From: Arthrobacter gallicola
GTDB taxonomy: Bacteria > Actinomycetota > Actinomycetes > Actinomycetales > Micrococcaceae
Length of the DNA: 64,000 nt
NCBI RefSeq assembly: GCF_014836775.1
Contig: NZ_JACSQD010000006.1
Span: 62,001-126,000, forward strand
Reading direction: 5' to 3'
Below the pieces are notes generated by a model. The model had not been told where the DNA came from. It worked only from the letters and a program-made list of their open reading frames with translations, and searched no databases. The position numbers were made by a program, and so were the translations under genes. Positions 8,727-17,357 of this stretch are shown one piece after another (position 1 is the stretch's first letter; each line of letters starts with the position of its first letter).

Positions 8727-9491
8727 CTAGCTGATCCGGCGCCGGTACGCCGCCATCGAGAGCGCGTAGGCCACCACCAGGATCCCGGCACACCAAGCGA
8801 GGGCAATCCAGATCTCGGTCCCCACCGGCTGCCGCGCGAACAGGGCGCGGATCGTGTTGACGATCGAGGTCACCGGCTGGTTCTCAGCGAACCAGCGCAC
8901 CGGGGCCGGCATCGTGTCAGTAGGTACGAAGGCCGAGCTGATGAACGGCAGGAAAAGCAGCGGATAGGAGAAGGCGCTTGCGCCCTCCACGGTTTTTGCC
9001 GACAACCCTGCGAACACGGCAACCCAGGTCAACGCCAGGGTAAACAGGAACAGGATGCCGGCAACCGCCAGCCATGCCCACAGGCCGGCTCCCGTGCGGA
9101 AACCCATGATGAGGGCCACACCCACCACGATTGCCAGCGACATCAGATTGGCGGCCAGCGACGTCATAACGTGGGCCCAGAGGGTGCTGGACCGGGCGAT
9201 GGGCATGGACTGGAGGCGTTCGAAGATGCCACCCGAGAGATCCATAAAGAGCCGGAAAGCGGTGTAGGCGATACCCGATGCGATGGTGATCAGCAGGATG
9301 CCCGGCAGCATGTAATCGATGTACCGAGTGGCTCCGGTGTTGATCGCCCCGCCGAGCACATATACGAACATCACCATAATGGCGATCGGCATGATGGCCG
9401 TGGTGATGATGGTGTCCGGACTGCGCAGGATATGCCGCAGCGAGCGCCGGGTCAGCACGGCGGTGTTGCCGTAGAAATGGGTTGCAGTCAT
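8727..9491 (-). CDS. ABC-2 type exporter permease, DrrB-like
   Basis: A 254-residue membrane protein with about six hydrophobic segments and the ABC-2 layout of daunorubicin-type exporters. Examples are the segments starting IITTAIMPIAIMVMFVYVL and PGILLITIASGIAYTAF, and the GGIFERLQSMPIARSS loop typical of DrrB. It would form the channel of a drug or lipid exporter with the ATPase encoded just upstream, whose end it overlaps by 4 bp. The operon order is PadR regulator, DUF1048 protein, ATPase, permease. Confidence 0.9.
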   Translation of the reverse strand: MTATHFYGNTAVLTRRSLRHILRSPDTIITTAIMPIAIMVMFVYVLGGAINTGATRYIDYMLPGILLITIASGIAYTAFRLFMDLSGGIFERLQSMPIARSSTLWAHVMTSLAANLMSLAIVVGVALIMGFRTGAGLWAWLAVAGILFLFTLALTWVAVFAGLSAKTVEGASAFSYPLLFLPFISSAFVPTDTMPAPVRWFAENQPVTSIVNTIRALFARQPVGTEIWIALAWCAGILVVAYALSMAAYRRRIS

Positions 9492-10276
9492 CGTCTCTGC
9501 CCCTGATTCTCATCGCTGCCGACAATGGCGAGGAAAATTTCCTCGAGAGTCGGCTGCTTCTCCACATATTCGCGAGTTGCCGGCGGAATGAGCCGCTTGA
9601 GTTCAGCGAAGGTTCCGTTCGCGATGATCGTTCCGCCGTGCAGGACCGCGATGCGGTCGGCGAGCTGCTCGGCTTCGTCCAGGTACTGGGTGGTGAGCAG
9701 CACCGTGGTTCCCTGCCCAGCGAGCTGCCTCACCGTCGCCCACACCTCGAGCCGGCCCTGCGGGTCCAGGCCCGACGTCGGCTCGTCCAGGAAGATGACG
9801 GACGGATTGCCGATGAGGCTCATCGCGATGTCCAAACGCCGGCGCAGACCGCCGGAGTAGGCTCCGGCTTTCCGCCCGCCCGCCTCGGTGAGCGCAAACT
9901 GCTCCAAAAGCTCATCTGCCACCCGGCCAGGCTCTTTGACGCGCCGCAGCTGGGCCACCAGGACCAGGTTCTCCCGCCCGCTGAGGACCTCGTCAACGGC
10001 GGCGAATTGTCCGGTGAGGCTGATTGATTCCCTCACTTCCCCTGCCGCGGCGGCGACGTCGAAGCCGTTCACGACAGCAGTTCCGGCATCCGCTTTCAGC
10101 AGTGTTGCGAGTATCCGCACCACTGTCGTCTTGCCCGCTCCATTGGAACCGAGGAGGGCGAAGATACTGCCCTGCGCGACGTCGAAGTCCACACCCCGCA
10201 GCACATCCAGGTCCTTGAACGACTTTTCAAGTCCGGCGACCCGGATCGCGGGGCGCTCACTCAGGCGGGCGGTCAT
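9488..10276 (-). CDS. ABC exporter ATP-binding protein, DrrA-like
   Basis: A 262-residue ATPase. Walker A GSNGAGKTT is at 43-51, the SGGLRRRLD signature begins at 141, and Walker B VIFLDEP is at 160-166 followed by TSGLDP, the pattern of daunorubicin-resistance ATPases. It powers the DrrB-like permease encoded downstream. ATG 10276 is preceded by GGTGAGG and overlaps the end of the DUF1048 gene by 20 bp. A longer open frame upstream is only the shadow of that gene. Expression is probably repressed by the PadR protein at the head of the operon. Confidence 0.92.
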   Translation of the reverse strand: MTARLSERPAIRVAGLEKSFKDLDVLRGVDFDVAQGSIFALLGSNGAGKTTVVRILATLLKADAGTAVVNGFDVAAAAGEVRESISLTGQFAAVDEVLSGRENLVLVAQLRRVKEPGRVADELLEQFALTEAGGRKAGAYSGGLRRRLDIAMSLIGNPSVIFLDEPTSGLDPQGRLEVWATVRQLAGQGTTVLLTTQYLDEAEQLADRIAVLHGGTIIANGTFAELKRLIPPATREYVEKQPTLEEIFLAIVGSDENQGQRR

Positions 10277-10646
10277 GACCCTCACCTCGGCTTTCTTCTT
10301 CGGCACGGTCAATGGCCTTGGTGAGGCGCTTGCGCTCCTTATTGATCCACTGACCGTCTGAGTAGTTCCGGAGGAAGGTCTCGGCGAATTCCACCGGGTC
10401 TTCTCCAACCACGGCCCGGATGGGGGTTCCATCCACCGCGGCGCGTTCAAACAGGTCGGCGAGATCCTCAACCATCGTCATCATGATGCTGCCGTCGCTG
10501 ACGGCGCCGAAATAGGTCAGGTAGCGCTCGAATGCTTCGACGGACGTGCGGTACGGGGCGGGAAGGGCCTTGACCCGCGCCTTGTATTCCCGCCACCGGC
10601 GCTTGTCGCCGAAGTCTCCAACTATTTTTTCAATCAACATGGTCAC
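10257..10646 (-). CDS. DUF1048 family protein
   Basis: A 129-residue soluble helical protein of the DUF1048 family, recognisable from IVGDFGDKRRWREYKARVKALP at the N terminus (shown here only in outline) and its central YLTYFGAVSDG segment. Members are often found between PadR regulators and DrrAB-type exporters, as here, but their role is unknown. A link to regulation or assembly of the exporter is inference from context. The start overlaps the PadR stop by 4 bp and the end overlaps the ATPase gene by 20 bp. Confidence 0.8.
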   Translation of the reverse strand: MTMLIEKIVGDFGDKRRWREYKARVKALPAPYRTSVEAFERYLTYFGAVSDGSIMMTMVEDLADLFERAAVDGTPIRAVVGEDPVEFAETFLRNYSDGQWINKERKRLTKAIDRAEEESRGEGHDRPPE

Positions 10647-10972
10647 TTATCTCCTTGGTGGAGCTGTTCCAGACGGTCTGCGAGGAAGCTCCAGGTCCTC
10701 CAGAACTCTTTGAGATAGTCCTCCCCCTCCGCATTCAGGGAATACACCTTTCGCGGCGGGCCTTTTTCTGACGGCACCTTTTCGACGTCGACGAGTCCGC
10801 GCTGCTCGATCCGGATGAGCAGCGCATAGACGGTGCCTTCGGCGATGTCGGTGAAGCCCTGGTCCCGCAGCCATCCGGTGATCTCGTAGCCGTAGGCCGG
10901 GCGGCCGGACAGGATTGCCAGGACTATGCCTTCCAAGACGCCCTTAAGCATCTCCGTCGCCTGCTTGCCCAT
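10643..10972 (-). CDS. PadR-family transcriptional repressor
   Basis: A 109-residue winged-helix protein. GYEITGWLRDQGFTDIAEG followed by TVYALLIRIEQRGLV is the PadR recognition-helix region, and RKVYSLNAEGEDYLKEF forms the wing and start of the dimerisation helix. PadR proteins of this size repress adjacent exporter genes and release DNA on binding drugs. The ATG follows an AAGGAG ribosome site. It is the first gene of the exporter operon, and its promoter holds short dyads suited to autoregulation. Confidence 0.92.
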   Translation of the reverse strand: MGKQATEMLKGVLEGIVLAILSGRPAYGYEITGWLRDQGFTDIAEGTVYALLIRIEQRGLVDVEKVPSEKGPPRKVYSLNAEGEDYLKEFWRTWSFLADRLEQLHQGDK

Positions 10973-10986
10973 CGGACACTCCTTGC

Positions 10987-11018
10987 TACTTAGTATTAGT
11001 GACTACCAGTACATAGTA
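10987..11018 (-). promoter_or_regulatory. Candidate PadR operator/promoter
   Basis: A 32-bp AT-rich island contains the palindrome TACTTAGTA (10987-10995), the near-palindrome ACTACCAGT (11002-11010) and TACATAGTA (11010-11018). On the minus strand a TAATAC -10-like hexamer lies within it, just upstream of the padR ribosome site. PadR autoregulation is known for the family; binding here is inferred. Confidence 0.5.
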
Positions 11019-11081
11019 ACGCTGAGTAGATAGGGCGCAAGGGGTTTACGGAAGCTGCGGAAACGAGTTGAACCCCGCCGC

Positions 11082-11711
11082 CTACTGTCGATCCACCGCG
11101 GCGCGCAGCTGCCCAGCCGGGATGCCGAGCGCCCACTCGGCGACATCAGAAACAAAGTGCGCAATGCCCTCATCCGCATGCGGGGCGGTGTTGTTGACAT
11201 AGGTTCCAACGCCGTCAATGGCGGTAAGGATTCTGCTGCTGGCAGCATCGGTGTCGGCCGCGGTGAAGTACCCGCCGGCCACGCCTTCCTCGATGAGCCG
11301 GGCGAGGCGGCTGTGCGTCAACCCCTCCTGGACCTGCACAGCCTCCGCCAAGGCGGGGCTGAAGCGGCAAAGGTGGCGGGCGTTCAGCCAGAGCTGCGAC
11401 AGCTCCCGCCATCCCTCCCCTTCATTGCGTGAGATCAAGGACGCCACCCGCATCAACGGATTCCCCTGGCTCGGAAATAAGTCCTCGCGTTCATCCGACA
11501 CGGCACGGGCGAAGGCGGCGACCACCAGACCCTCCGCCGCCGGATAGTAGTGGCTGATAAGTCCGGGCCGGACCCCCAGCCGGGCAGCGACCGCGCGCAG
11601 GGTAATGCCTTCGAGTCCGTCGGCGAGCGCAATGGACGCCGCCGCCGCGAGGATTTCAGCCCGGCGTACGTCCGGATGTTTCCTAACCCGAGAGGTGGGA
11701 TTTGACAGCAT
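11082..11711 (-). CDS. TetR-family transcriptional regulator
   Basis: A 209-residue regulator. The N-terminal helix-turn-helix reads RRAEILAAAASIALADGLE, then ITLRAVAARLGVRPGLISHYY, the typical TetR DNA-binding domain. The rest is the alpha-helical ligand/dimer domain, with some likeness to BetI-type C termini. The ATG is 7 nt downstream of TAGACT, so the mRNA is probably leaderless. It is divergent from an NCS1 permease and amidohydrolase pair, and the intervening DNA contains stacked inverted repeats. It probably represses that operon and itself. Confidence 0.9.
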   Translation of the reverse strand: MLSNPTSRVRKHPDVRRAEILAAAASIALADGLEGITLRAVAARLGVRPGLISHYYPAAEGLVVAAFARAVSDEREDLFPSQGNPLMRVASLISRNEGEGWRELSQLWLNARHLCRFSPALAEAVQVQEGLTHSRLARLIEEGVAGGYFTAADTDAASSRILTAIDGVGTYVNNTAPHADEGIAHFVSDVAEWALGIPAGQLRAAVDRQ

Positions 11712-11718
11712 GCCGGTG

Positions 11719-11766
11719 AGTCTATTGGATTAGTGACCAATATCACTGTTGGCCACTCGACCAACA
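11719..11766. promoter_or_regulatory. Candidate TetR operator between the regulator and the NCS1 permease
   Basis: AGTGACCAATATCACT (11732-11747) is an inverted repeat with 5-bp arms. TGTTGG (11747-11752) and CCAACA (11761-11766) form a second one with an 8-nt spacer. AGTCTA at 11719-11724 is the minus-strand -10 (TAGACT) of the TetR gene. The position of these dyads argues that the downstream permease starts at 11823 rather than at the GTG at 11733. Confidence 0.6.
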
Positions 11767-11822
11767 GTATTCCGGCTCGACGAAGCAGCAGTGTGGTCGC
11801 GAGCCCTCCGAGAGGAACCGCG

Positions 11823-13283
11823 TTGCCCGAGTCCTACTTGACTGAAACAGTCACCCACCCTGAGGTACTGACGCATCCTGAAAAGCGCGGAATTGAACTG
11901 ATCGGAGACTCCGAACGGCACGGGCGTGCCCGCGGTCTTTTCCCTGTTTGGGCCGCTCCGAGCGTCAGCGTCCTGAGCCTTACCGTCGGGGCATCCCTGA
12001 TCCTGCTTGGCCTGGAACTGTGGCAGGCGTTTGCCGTGATCATCGCCGCCAACCTTCTCTGGATCCTGGTCGGCGTTGTGGCCATCAGCGGTCCGGCGGC
12101 AGGCACGTCCGGGTCAGTAGTTACCCGCGCGATTTACGGAATCCGCGGCAACAAAGTGATCGTCGCGTTCTATGGCTGGTTCATCTCCGCCGTCTTCCTG
12201 GCACTGAACTGGCTGGCCGCGTCCTTTATGGGGGCCGAGCTGCTGGCCCGCGCCGGTTTCACCCATCCGGTTCTCGGACCGGTGGTCATCACGATCGTCG
12301 TCGCGGCGGTCACCGTACTGGTGGCCGTATATGGCCACAACCTGATCCTGCGCATTTATCCCGTAGTGGCCTCGGTCCTGCTGCTGATCTTCCTGCTGGT
12401 CACCTTCTTCATCCTGCCGCACGTGAACTGGGACTATGCGCCGGCCGAATCCCTGCACGGCTTGCCGCTGTGGTCCTCGGTGACCATCGGGTTCGCCATT
12501 CTTGCTTCCAACCCGCTGTCCTTCTCCAACAGTCCGGACATGGCCCGGTACCTGCCACGCTCCACCAAGGCATCCTCCATCGTGGCGGCTACCGCACTCG
12601 GCGGCATGCTGCCGGGTATCTTCTTTACTTCCGTGGGTGCACTGCTGGCCACGGGAATCGATGCGGCCGCCATGGAACTCGGCATCGAGTCCGCACTGCT
12701 GGCCATGCTGCCCGTGTGGCTCGGACCGATTTTCGTTGCCGGCGTCATTATCAACACCATCTCGCTCAACGGCATGACCACATACACCGCCAGCATGGCG
12801 TTCCAGTCCATCGGTATACCGATCCGGCGCATCCCGTCAGCGGTGGTTGTGGGCGTGATTGGCACGGCCTTGACCATCTACCTGGTGACGTCAACCAGCT
12901 TCCTTGAGGCCGTCAACCTGATGCTGCAGCTGCTGATCCTCATCTCCGGCCCCACCATGGCCATCTTCGCCACCGACGTCATCCTCCGCCGCAACCGCTA
13001 CAACGGCGCGGAGCTCTTCGACGAGCGTCCCGGCGGACCGTTCTGGTTCACCGCAGGCTGGAACCTTCCGGGCATGGCCGCCGTCACGCTCGGCGCGTCC
13101 ACCGCAGCATTGTTCCTCAACAGCGGCCTGTTTACGGGCCCCCTCTCCGCGGCCATGGGCAACGTCGACCTCTCCGTGCCGGTCGCCCTGATCGTCACCT
13201 CGGCGGTGTATGTCCTCTGGACACGCTTGGCGCCCACCCGCCCGGCCCCGCAGGTTCGCGTCGCTGAAGACGCCCTCGCCTAA
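11823..13283 (+). CDS. NCS1-family purine/pyrimidine-type permease
   Basis: A 486-residue transporter with about 12 hydrophobic segments, of the nucleobase:cation symporter-1 family (cytosine, hydantoin, allantoin or thiamine-precursor importers). Supporting segments are GTSGSVVTRAIYGIRGNK near the first helices and NPLSFSNSPDMARYLPRST, typical of CodB-like proteins. I take TTG 11823 as the start: AGAGGAA lies 6 nt upstream, and an earlier GTG at 11733 is inside the operator. It is 27 nt from the next gene, an amidohydrolase, suggesting uptake and hydrolysis of a cyclic amide or nucleobase-like compound under TetR control. Confidence 0.9.
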   Translation: MPESYLTETVTHPEVLTHPEKRGIELIGDSERHGRARGLFPVWAAPSVSVLSLTVGASLILLGLELWQAFAVIIAANLLWILVGVVAISGPAAGTSGSVVTRAIYGIRGNKVIVAFYGWFISAVFLALNWLAASFMGAELLARAGFTHPVLGPVVITIVVAAVTVLVAVYGHNLILRIYPVVASVLLLIFLLVTFFILPHVNWDYAPAESLHGLPLWSSVTIGFAILASNPLSFSNSPDMARYLPRSTKASSIVAATALGGMLPGIFFTSVGALLATGIDAAAMELGIESALLAMLPVWLGPIFVAGVIINTISLNGMTTYTASMAFQSIGIPIRRIPSAVVVGVIGTALTIYLVTSTSFLEAVNLMLQLLILISGPTMAIFATDVILRRNRYNGAELFDERPGGPFWFTAGWNLPGMAAVTLGASTAALFLNSGLFTGPLSAAMGNVDLSVPVALIVTSAVYVLWTRLAPTRPAPQVRVAEDALA

Positions 13284-13310
13284 TCCCCCAACCCTGAAGG
13301 AAGTTCCCGC

Positions 13311-14942
13311 GTGACCACGCAGCTTTACACCAATGCCCGTATTTTCACCTCCAGCACCCGGCGCTGGGCCGAGGCCATGGTCGTCCAGGACGAGCGGATT
13401 CTCTATGTCGGCGACTCCGTCACCGCGGAGCGCCTTGCCGCGGACCCGGAGCGGATTGACCTCGACGGCCGGCTGGTTCTTCCCGGGTTCGTCGACGGCC
13501 ACGCCCACGTGATCGGCACGGGAGAGTCCCTGGCACAGGTCAGCCTCTGGGGTGCAGGCTCCGTGGAAGAGATCCAGCAGCGCATCAAAGACTGGGACAC
13601 CGAGCGGCCGGAATCCGACCGCATCATGGCCACCGGCTGGGCACACGGTGCGATTCCCGGCGGCGTCCCGGACGCCGGGATGCTCGACGCCGCCCTGCCC
13701 GGCAAACCGGTCTACGCGCTGGCTTATGATTTCCATTCGGTCTGGGTCAACTCCGCGGCACTGGCGGAGCTCGGAATCACCGATCAGACAGAGGATCCCC
13801 TGGGCGGCACCATCAAACGGGATTCCGAAGGGCACGCCACCGGCTACATTGACGAGAACGCGTTCTACAACATCGTGCTCCCCTTCCTCGATGCGCAGGC
13901 CAGCGGGGATGACCACCAGGCCAGCATCGCCGCCATCCAGCAGGCCTACCGGGAAACCGGTGTGACCACCGCGTGCGATATGGGGTTCAACGAGACGGAT
14001 CTTCAGACGTTCACGCAGGCGGAGAAGGATGGCACGCTCACCAGCAGGCTCATCGCCTACTGGCGGCTGAACAACACCGGCTCCCTCGAGGAAAACCTCG
14101 CGCAGGTTCAGCGGGCGGCCGAACTTGCCGCCGAACACCGCTCAGCGTTCCTGCGGGTGGTGGGCATCAAAGTGGTCATCGACGGAACCATCGACGGGTG
14201 CACCGCGGTGCTCGGAGCCCCCTACGCCGACGGTTCCAATGCCGAACCTGTCTGGAGCCTGGCGGAGCTCGCTCCGATCGTCGCCGCTGCCGATGCCGCC
14301 GGGCTGAAGGTCGCCATGCACGCCATCGGGGATGAAGCCGTGCGGATCGCTATCAGTGCGGTCGAATATGCGGTGGCCACAAACGGCCCCCGCGAACGCC
14401 GGCACCGGATCGAGCACCTGGAGCTCGTGGACCGGGCCGACGTCGACCGCCTCGCTGCCCTGGGCATCACCGCAAGCATGCAGCCGGTCCACGCCGATCC
14501 CGCCATTGGCAGCAACTGGCGTGCCAGGTTGGACGACGACCGCGTGGACCGCGGCTTCCCCTGGCCGTGGATCACGGATGCCGGTGGCTGTTTGGCCTTC
14601 GGCACCGATTCCCCGACGTCGCCGCACACCCCGCTGCCCAACATGTATGTTGCCGCTACCCGCGCCTCGGCACTGGATGCCGCGGCGGGAACCAACGTTC
14701 CGGAATTCGCGCTGCCCCTCGCCGAGTCGATCGAGCACGCCACCCGCGATTCCGCCTGGACGGCCGGCGCCGAACATGAAATCGGCCGGCTGGCCGCGGG
14801 CCTTTACGCGGACTTCATTGTCCTCGACACCGATGTCCTCGCGGCGGAGAACCCCTCGGTGCTCCTGGACACCAAGATCCTGCGCACCGTCGTCGGCGGC
14901 CGCTGCGTCTACGAAAGCGGACCCGCCGGTGATGCCGCCTAG
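13311..14942 (+). CDS. YtcJ-like metal-dependent amidohydrolase
   Basis: A 543-residue amidohydrolase of the YtcJ/exoenzyme-regulatory type. VDGHAHV (His64, His66) is the first metal-binding pair, HAIGDEAV holds a later His, and FGTDSP the catalytic Asp. The N-terminal TNARIFTSSTRRWAEAMVV is the usual small beta domain. The reaction is hydrolysis of an amide or ester of unknown identity. The GTG start follows AAGGAAG. It lies directly behind the NCS1 permease, which probably imports its substrate, and converges with an FAD monooxygenase 7 nt away. A second, distantly similar amidohydrolase lies at 48247. Confidence 0.88.
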   Translation: MTTQLYTNARIFTSSTRRWAEAMVVQDERILYVGDSVTAERLAADPERIDLDGRLVLPGFVDGHAHVIGTGESLAQVSLWGAGSVEEIQQRIKDWDTERPESDRIMATGWAHGAIPGGVPDAGMLDAALPGKPVYALAYDFHSVWVNSAALAELGITDQTEDPLGGTIKRDSEGHATGYIDENAFYNIVLPFLDAQASGDDHQASIAAIQQAYRETGVTTACDMGFNETDLQTFTQAEKDGTLTSRLIAYWRLNNTGSLEENLAQVQRAAELAAEHRSAFLRVVGIKVVIDGTIDGCTAVLGAPYADGSNAEPVWSLAELAPIVAAADAAGLKVAMHAIGDEAVRIAISAVEYAVATNGPRERRHRIEHLELVDRADVDRLAALGITASMQPVHADPAIGSNWRARLDDDRVDRGFPWPWITDAGGCLAFGTDSPTSPHTPLPNMYVAATRASALDAAAGTNVPEFALPLAESIEHATRDSAWTAGAEHEIGRLAAGLYADFIVLDTDVLAAENPSVLLDTKILRTVVGGRCVYESGPAGDAA

Positions 14943-14949
14943 CGCCAGG

Positions 14950-15972
14950 TTATGAACTGAACCGGGCGGCCGCTGCGACCAGCCCGTTCCGCGCGGGCAG
15001 CAGGTGCTTGGCGGTCGCCGCACGGTTCAGCATCCGGGCCAGCCGGACCATCCGGCGGCCCACCGGGCGGCGGGTCCGGTCGAAGTGCCGCAGCCCGGAG
15101 TCCACGCCCGGACTGCCGGCCAGGGCATCCGCGAGCGCGACGGCGTCCAGCAGGGTTTCGCACGCCCCGCGCCCGAGGTTCGGGGCCATGGCGTGCGCGG
15201 CATCGCCAATCAGGACCGTCTGCCCGCTCACATACGAACCCCGCAGCTGTACATCGAGGAGGGTCCGGCGGTCTATGCCGTCCGGGCGGAGGGAATCAAC
15301 GACGGCGCGCACCGCCGGATGCGCGCCGTCGAAGTACCGCCGCAGGAACCCGGCGGAGTCCTGCGCCCCGGCCGGGACCAGTTCCGAGCGCAGGGCAGCG
15401 AACCAGTTGATGCCGTTGTCACCGGCCGGGGTAATCCCAAACAGGCCGCCCCGGGTCCAGGTCTCGGTGACCGTTCCGACCCGGCCGTCAATCACGCCGC
15501 GGAAGGCCGTGGTGCCCAGCTTCCGCGGGGCTACCCCGGGGAAAACAGTGCTCCGGACCGTGCTGTTGATTCCGTCCGCAGCAATCAGCAGCTCGCCGCC
15601 GGGAGCAGCCTGCCCCGCTGAGTACGGCATGTTCCACCGGACCACGTCCGGGGGCAGCGCCGCATAGAGGGTACGGAGCAGCATGTTCCGGGTGACCAGG
15701 TGCGCGCTGCGTTCGGCTCCCAGCCTGGCAATGACGCTGCCGTCGGCCCGGAGGAGCGCCGCACCCGCGCAGTGCACCGACTGGTGCCGGACCGCGTCCC
15801 CCACCCCCAGGGCGTCCAGGGCTGCCATCGCCTCCGGCCACATCCCCAGGGCTGTCCCGCCGGAGGGCAGGTCCGCGGACCGCTCCCGGACTTCCACGTC
15901 CCAGCCGTTCCGCAGCAGTGCCAGCGCCGCTGCCAGCCCGCCGATTCCTCCGCCGATGATCGTTGCGCGCAC
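14950..15972 (-). CDS. FAD-dependent monooxygenase (PHBH-type fold)
   Basis: A 340-residue flavoprotein. The N-terminal IIGGGIGGLAAALAL is the dinucleotide-binding GxGxxG motif, LLIAADGINSTVRS is the conserved DG motif, and VLIGDAAHAMAPNLGRGA the second FAD motif. This is the layout of aromatic hydroxylases such as salicylate or 6-hydroxynicotinate monooxygenase, but short for the group (usually 380-400), the substrate domain being reduced. The GTG start has GGAGG 7 nt upstream. It stands alone and convergent to the amidohydrolase, so no pathway can be assigned. Confidence 0.88.
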   Translation of the reverse strand: MRATIIGGGIGGLAAALALLRNGWDVEVRERSADLPSGGTALGMWPEAMAALDALGVGDAVRHQSVHCAGAALLRADGSVIARLGAERSAHLVTRNMLLRTLYAALPPDVVRWNMPYSAGQAAPGGELLIAADGINSTVRSTVFPGVAPRKLGTTAFRGVIDGRVGTVTETWTRGGLFGITPAGDNGINWFAALRSELVPAGAQDSAGFLRRYFDGAHPAVRAVVDSLRPDGIDRRTLLDVQLRGSYVSGQTVLIGDAAHAMAPNLGRGACETLLDAVALADALAGSPGVDSGLRHFDRTRRPVGRRMVRLARMLNRAATAKHLLPARNGLVAAAARFSS

Positions 15973-16169
15973 AGTCCCGCCTCCAACCCGTCAAACTCAC
16001 CTAAAGTTCTGCCGCTGATGTTGAAGGTACCTGCCGCACGGCTGCGCTGCCCCTGCCTGCGGACGTTACCCACGGCGCCCCCAGGCAATCGGCGCCATCG
16101 CTCCCGGACGACCCCGCTTGCCGCCTCCGGCACCTCCCGCCTGCCTGTCCCCCGCCGTACCATGGGGAA

Positions 16170-17357
16170 ATGGCAGCGCCGGTGGCTGTCCGTCCGAAGG
16201 GCAGCCGGTCCGCACCCGCACCCTGGGTTTTTGACGCCCTGCTCGCTGCGGGCGTCTCACTCACCCTTGCCGCTTTCATCACGGCCGACGTTGAAGGCAC
16301 CCGCCCGGCAGGCTGGGCCTATCTCTGGGCCGCCGGATTCGGTGCGCTGATGTTCATCCGCCGCAGCTATCCCACGCTCGTCGTGGCCCTGTCCGTCGTT
16401 GGGTTCGTTGCCTACTACGCCTCCGGATTCACCGCCATCGGCACGGCTGTGCCCATCGCCGCCGCCGTGTTTTCAGCTGCCGAGTGCGGCCGGCTGGCAG
16501 CAGCGGTGAGCGGGTCCGCCGTCGTCGCCGCCATCTCCGTGGCCTATCGGCTGGGAAGCGGCCAGGATGCGGCGTTCGTCCTGGCCTACGACCTCCCGCA
16601 GAACCTGCTGATCCTCGCCGGCGCGGTCGCTTTGGGGGACAGCCTCCGTACCCGGAGGGAACTGCAGTGGCAGGCCGGCCGGATCCGGGACCTGACGGCC
16701 AGACAGGCCCGCCGCGACGCGGAGGAACGCATCGCCGCCGAGCGCCTCGCGGTGTCGCGGGAGCTGCACGATTCGCTCGGCCACTGGCTGGCGGTAATCT
16801 CGCTGCACACCGAGGTGGCCCGGGAGGCACCGGCGGACGACGACGGCGCCCGGCGCCAGGCGCTGGAAGTCATCCGCGCCACAACGGCGGAGGCCTCCAC
16901 CGAACTCAAGCGCACCGTGGCCGGCCTGCGGCGCGGCGGCCCTCCGGCACACAGCGTGCTGGACGCGGACTCCCTTGCCAGCGCGATCGCTCCGGCGGAA
17001 GCAGCAGGGATCAGGGTGACGGTAACAAACACCCTGCAGCCCCAGCTGCCTGCCTCGGTTCAGGCGGCCCTCTTCCGGGCTGTCCAGGAAGCAGTCACCA
17101 ACATCGTCCGGCATTCCAGCGGCACGCAGACCAGAATCAGCCTCACCGAAGCGGCAGGGACCGTCCGGCTCCGCATCTCGGACAACGGTGCTCCGCCGCG
17201 GAAGGACGAACCCGCGGCCCGCACCGGTTCCGGTTCACACGGCTACGGACTCGCCGGACTCCGGGAACGGATTGAAGCCCTGGGTGGCAGCTTCACCGCG
17301 GGCTGGACCCCGGCGGGCTTCGAGGTCACCGCCCTGCTGCGCCGGGAGGAAGCATGA
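16170..17357 (+). CDS. NarL-type two-component sensor histidine kinase
   Basis: A 395-residue kinase. Residues about 15-160 hold four to six membrane segments with almost no extracytoplasmic loop, so it may sense the membrane or an intramembrane ligand. A coiled linker leads to the HisKA_3 box RELHDSLGHWLAVISLHTEV with phosphoacceptor His200. The ATPase domain follows (EAVTNIVRHS N-box, ISDNGA and GYGLAGLRERIEALGG G-boxes). The ATG at 16170 is 6 nt after TACCAT, suggesting a leaderless mRNA. The stop overlaps the start of its response regulator by 4 bp. Confidence 0.93.
   Translation: MAAPVAVRPKGSRSAPAPWVFDALLAAGVSLTLAAFITADVEGTRPAGWAYLWAAGFGALMFIRRSYPTLVVALSVVGFVAYYASGFTAIGTAVPIAAAVFSAAECGRLAAAVSGSAVVAAISVAYRLGSGQDAAFVLAYDLPQNLLILAGAVALGDSLRTRRELQWQAGRIRDLTARQARRDAEERIAAERLAVSRELHDSLGHWLAVISLHTEVAREAPADDDGARRQALEVIRATTAEASTELKRTVAGLRRGGPPAHSVLDADSLASAIAPAEAAGIRVTVTNTLQPQLPASVQAALFRAVQEAVTNIVRHSSGTQTRISLTEAAGTVRLRISDNGAPPRKDEPAARTGSGSHGYGLAGLRERIEALGGSFTAGWTPAGFEVTALLRREEA

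Noticed and set aside
12891-14138. A 415-codon open frame on the minus strand
   Set aside because: Shadow of the NCS1 permease end and the first amidohydrolase.
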